Assembly: GCA_034660995.1 (NCBI GenBank)
Contig: JAYEKL010000069.1
Location: forward strand, 1 to 12,345
Source: JAYEKL01 sp034660995
Lineage (GTDB): Bacteria > Patescibacteriota > Minisyncoccia > JAHIHE01 > JAGLIN01
Reading direction: 5' to 3'
DNA: 12,345 bases
The translations under genes and the position numbers were made by a program. This document shows positions 12,130 to 12,345 of the stretch, one piece after another. How positions within the stretch are numbered: the stretch's first letter is position 1; the number at the start of each line of letters is the position of its first letter. The notes under the pieces are model-generated. The model ran no database searches and was not told where the DNA came from. It saw only the letters and a program-made list of their open reading frames with translations.

Positions 12130-12345
12130 TTAGCGTATATTACTTGTCGTATTTTTCAAAGCCCTAAATAGCTTTTCTCTTATTTGGTCTAGTTCTTTAC
12201 TGTTGGGCTTTGCTTTATTTGAGCATCTCACATTTTCATCAATTTTCCAAGTTACTGTATTTGGCTCTAGATCGGTATCGTATCTTGAAAAAATATGCCA
12301 GTGTAAATGTGCATCTGCATTGCCTAATAATTCATAATTAAGCTT
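12130..12345 (-). CDS. HIT-family nucleotide hydrolase/transferase, partial (N terminus beyond the window)
   Basis: The last 71 codons of a gene running off the right edge are in frame to the final base. The visible part begins KLNYELLGNADAHLHWHIFSR, with the histidine-triad HLHWH in the fragment's residues 13-17, followed by RYDTDLEPNTVTW and a charged helix to the stop. This GN-x-H-x-H-W-H layout is typical of small HIT proteins that hydrolyse adenylylated or dinucleotide substrates through the middle histidine. The start, and any Shine-Dalgarno site, lie outside. It is upstream of the HD-domain gene on the same strand. Confidence 0.85.
   Translation of the reverse strand, partial: KLNYELLGNADAHLHWHIFSRYDTDLEPNTVTWKIDENVRCSNKAKPNSKELDQIREKLFRALKNTTSNIR

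Overview
The window is low in G+C and gene-dense. It reads as a bacterial chromosome fragment, most likely from the Candidate Phyla Radiation (Patescibacteria, Parcubacteria-like). That placement is inference. It rests on the AT-rich coding style, the scarcity of Shine-Dalgarno sites, the small proteins, and a gene set I associate with that group: an archaeal/CPR-style GalT, a small PF06695 membrane protein, an ECF sigma factor beside a three-helix membrane protein, and a Cdd1-type helix-hairpin-helix protein. No rRNA, tRNA, CRISPR array or transposase gene was found. No gene-free stretch exceeds 300 bases. The longest are 2954-3196 (an inverted-repeat element) and 7474-7695 (a structured leader with a run of eight G).

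Layout. Positions 40-4372 are plus strand: galT-like uridylyltransferase, small-multidrug-export-family membrane protein, NifS/IscS cysteine desulfurase, and ThiI without a rhodanese domain. The last two can be read as a sulfur-relay pair for tRNA 4-thiouridine. A 16-bp bidirectional terminator at 4405-4449 separates this block from everything to its right, which is all on the minus strand.

Reading the minus strand from right to left, the groups are as follows. (a) A HIT-family protein cut by the window edge and an HD-domain hydrolase, closed by a terminator at 11359-11383. (b) A tight run at 11325-9317: NifX/NifB-type protein, cupin, flavodoxin, Cdd1-like HhH protein and a DedA/YqaA-like membrane protein, closed by a terminator at 9236-9268. 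(c) An AbiE-type toxin-antitoxin pair (9157-7696) with overlapping genes and a near-consensus promoter. (d) An ECF sigma factor (7473-6880), a membrane protein with a probable OB-like external domain (6875-6168), and three exported proteins of unknown function (6048-4536).

The most interesting part is group d. Two of its three exported proteins carry the same acidic D-x-D-x-(D/N)-x-I-C-D signature. The third is His/Asp-rich. The last is a polytopic membrane protein with a Cys-rich N terminus and regularly spaced membrane histidines. Its signal peptide is only recovered if translation starts at a non-canonical codon inside the preceding gene. I read the group as a candidate sigma-controlled envelope metal or redox module. 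The pieces are visible in the sequence, but the joint function is inference.
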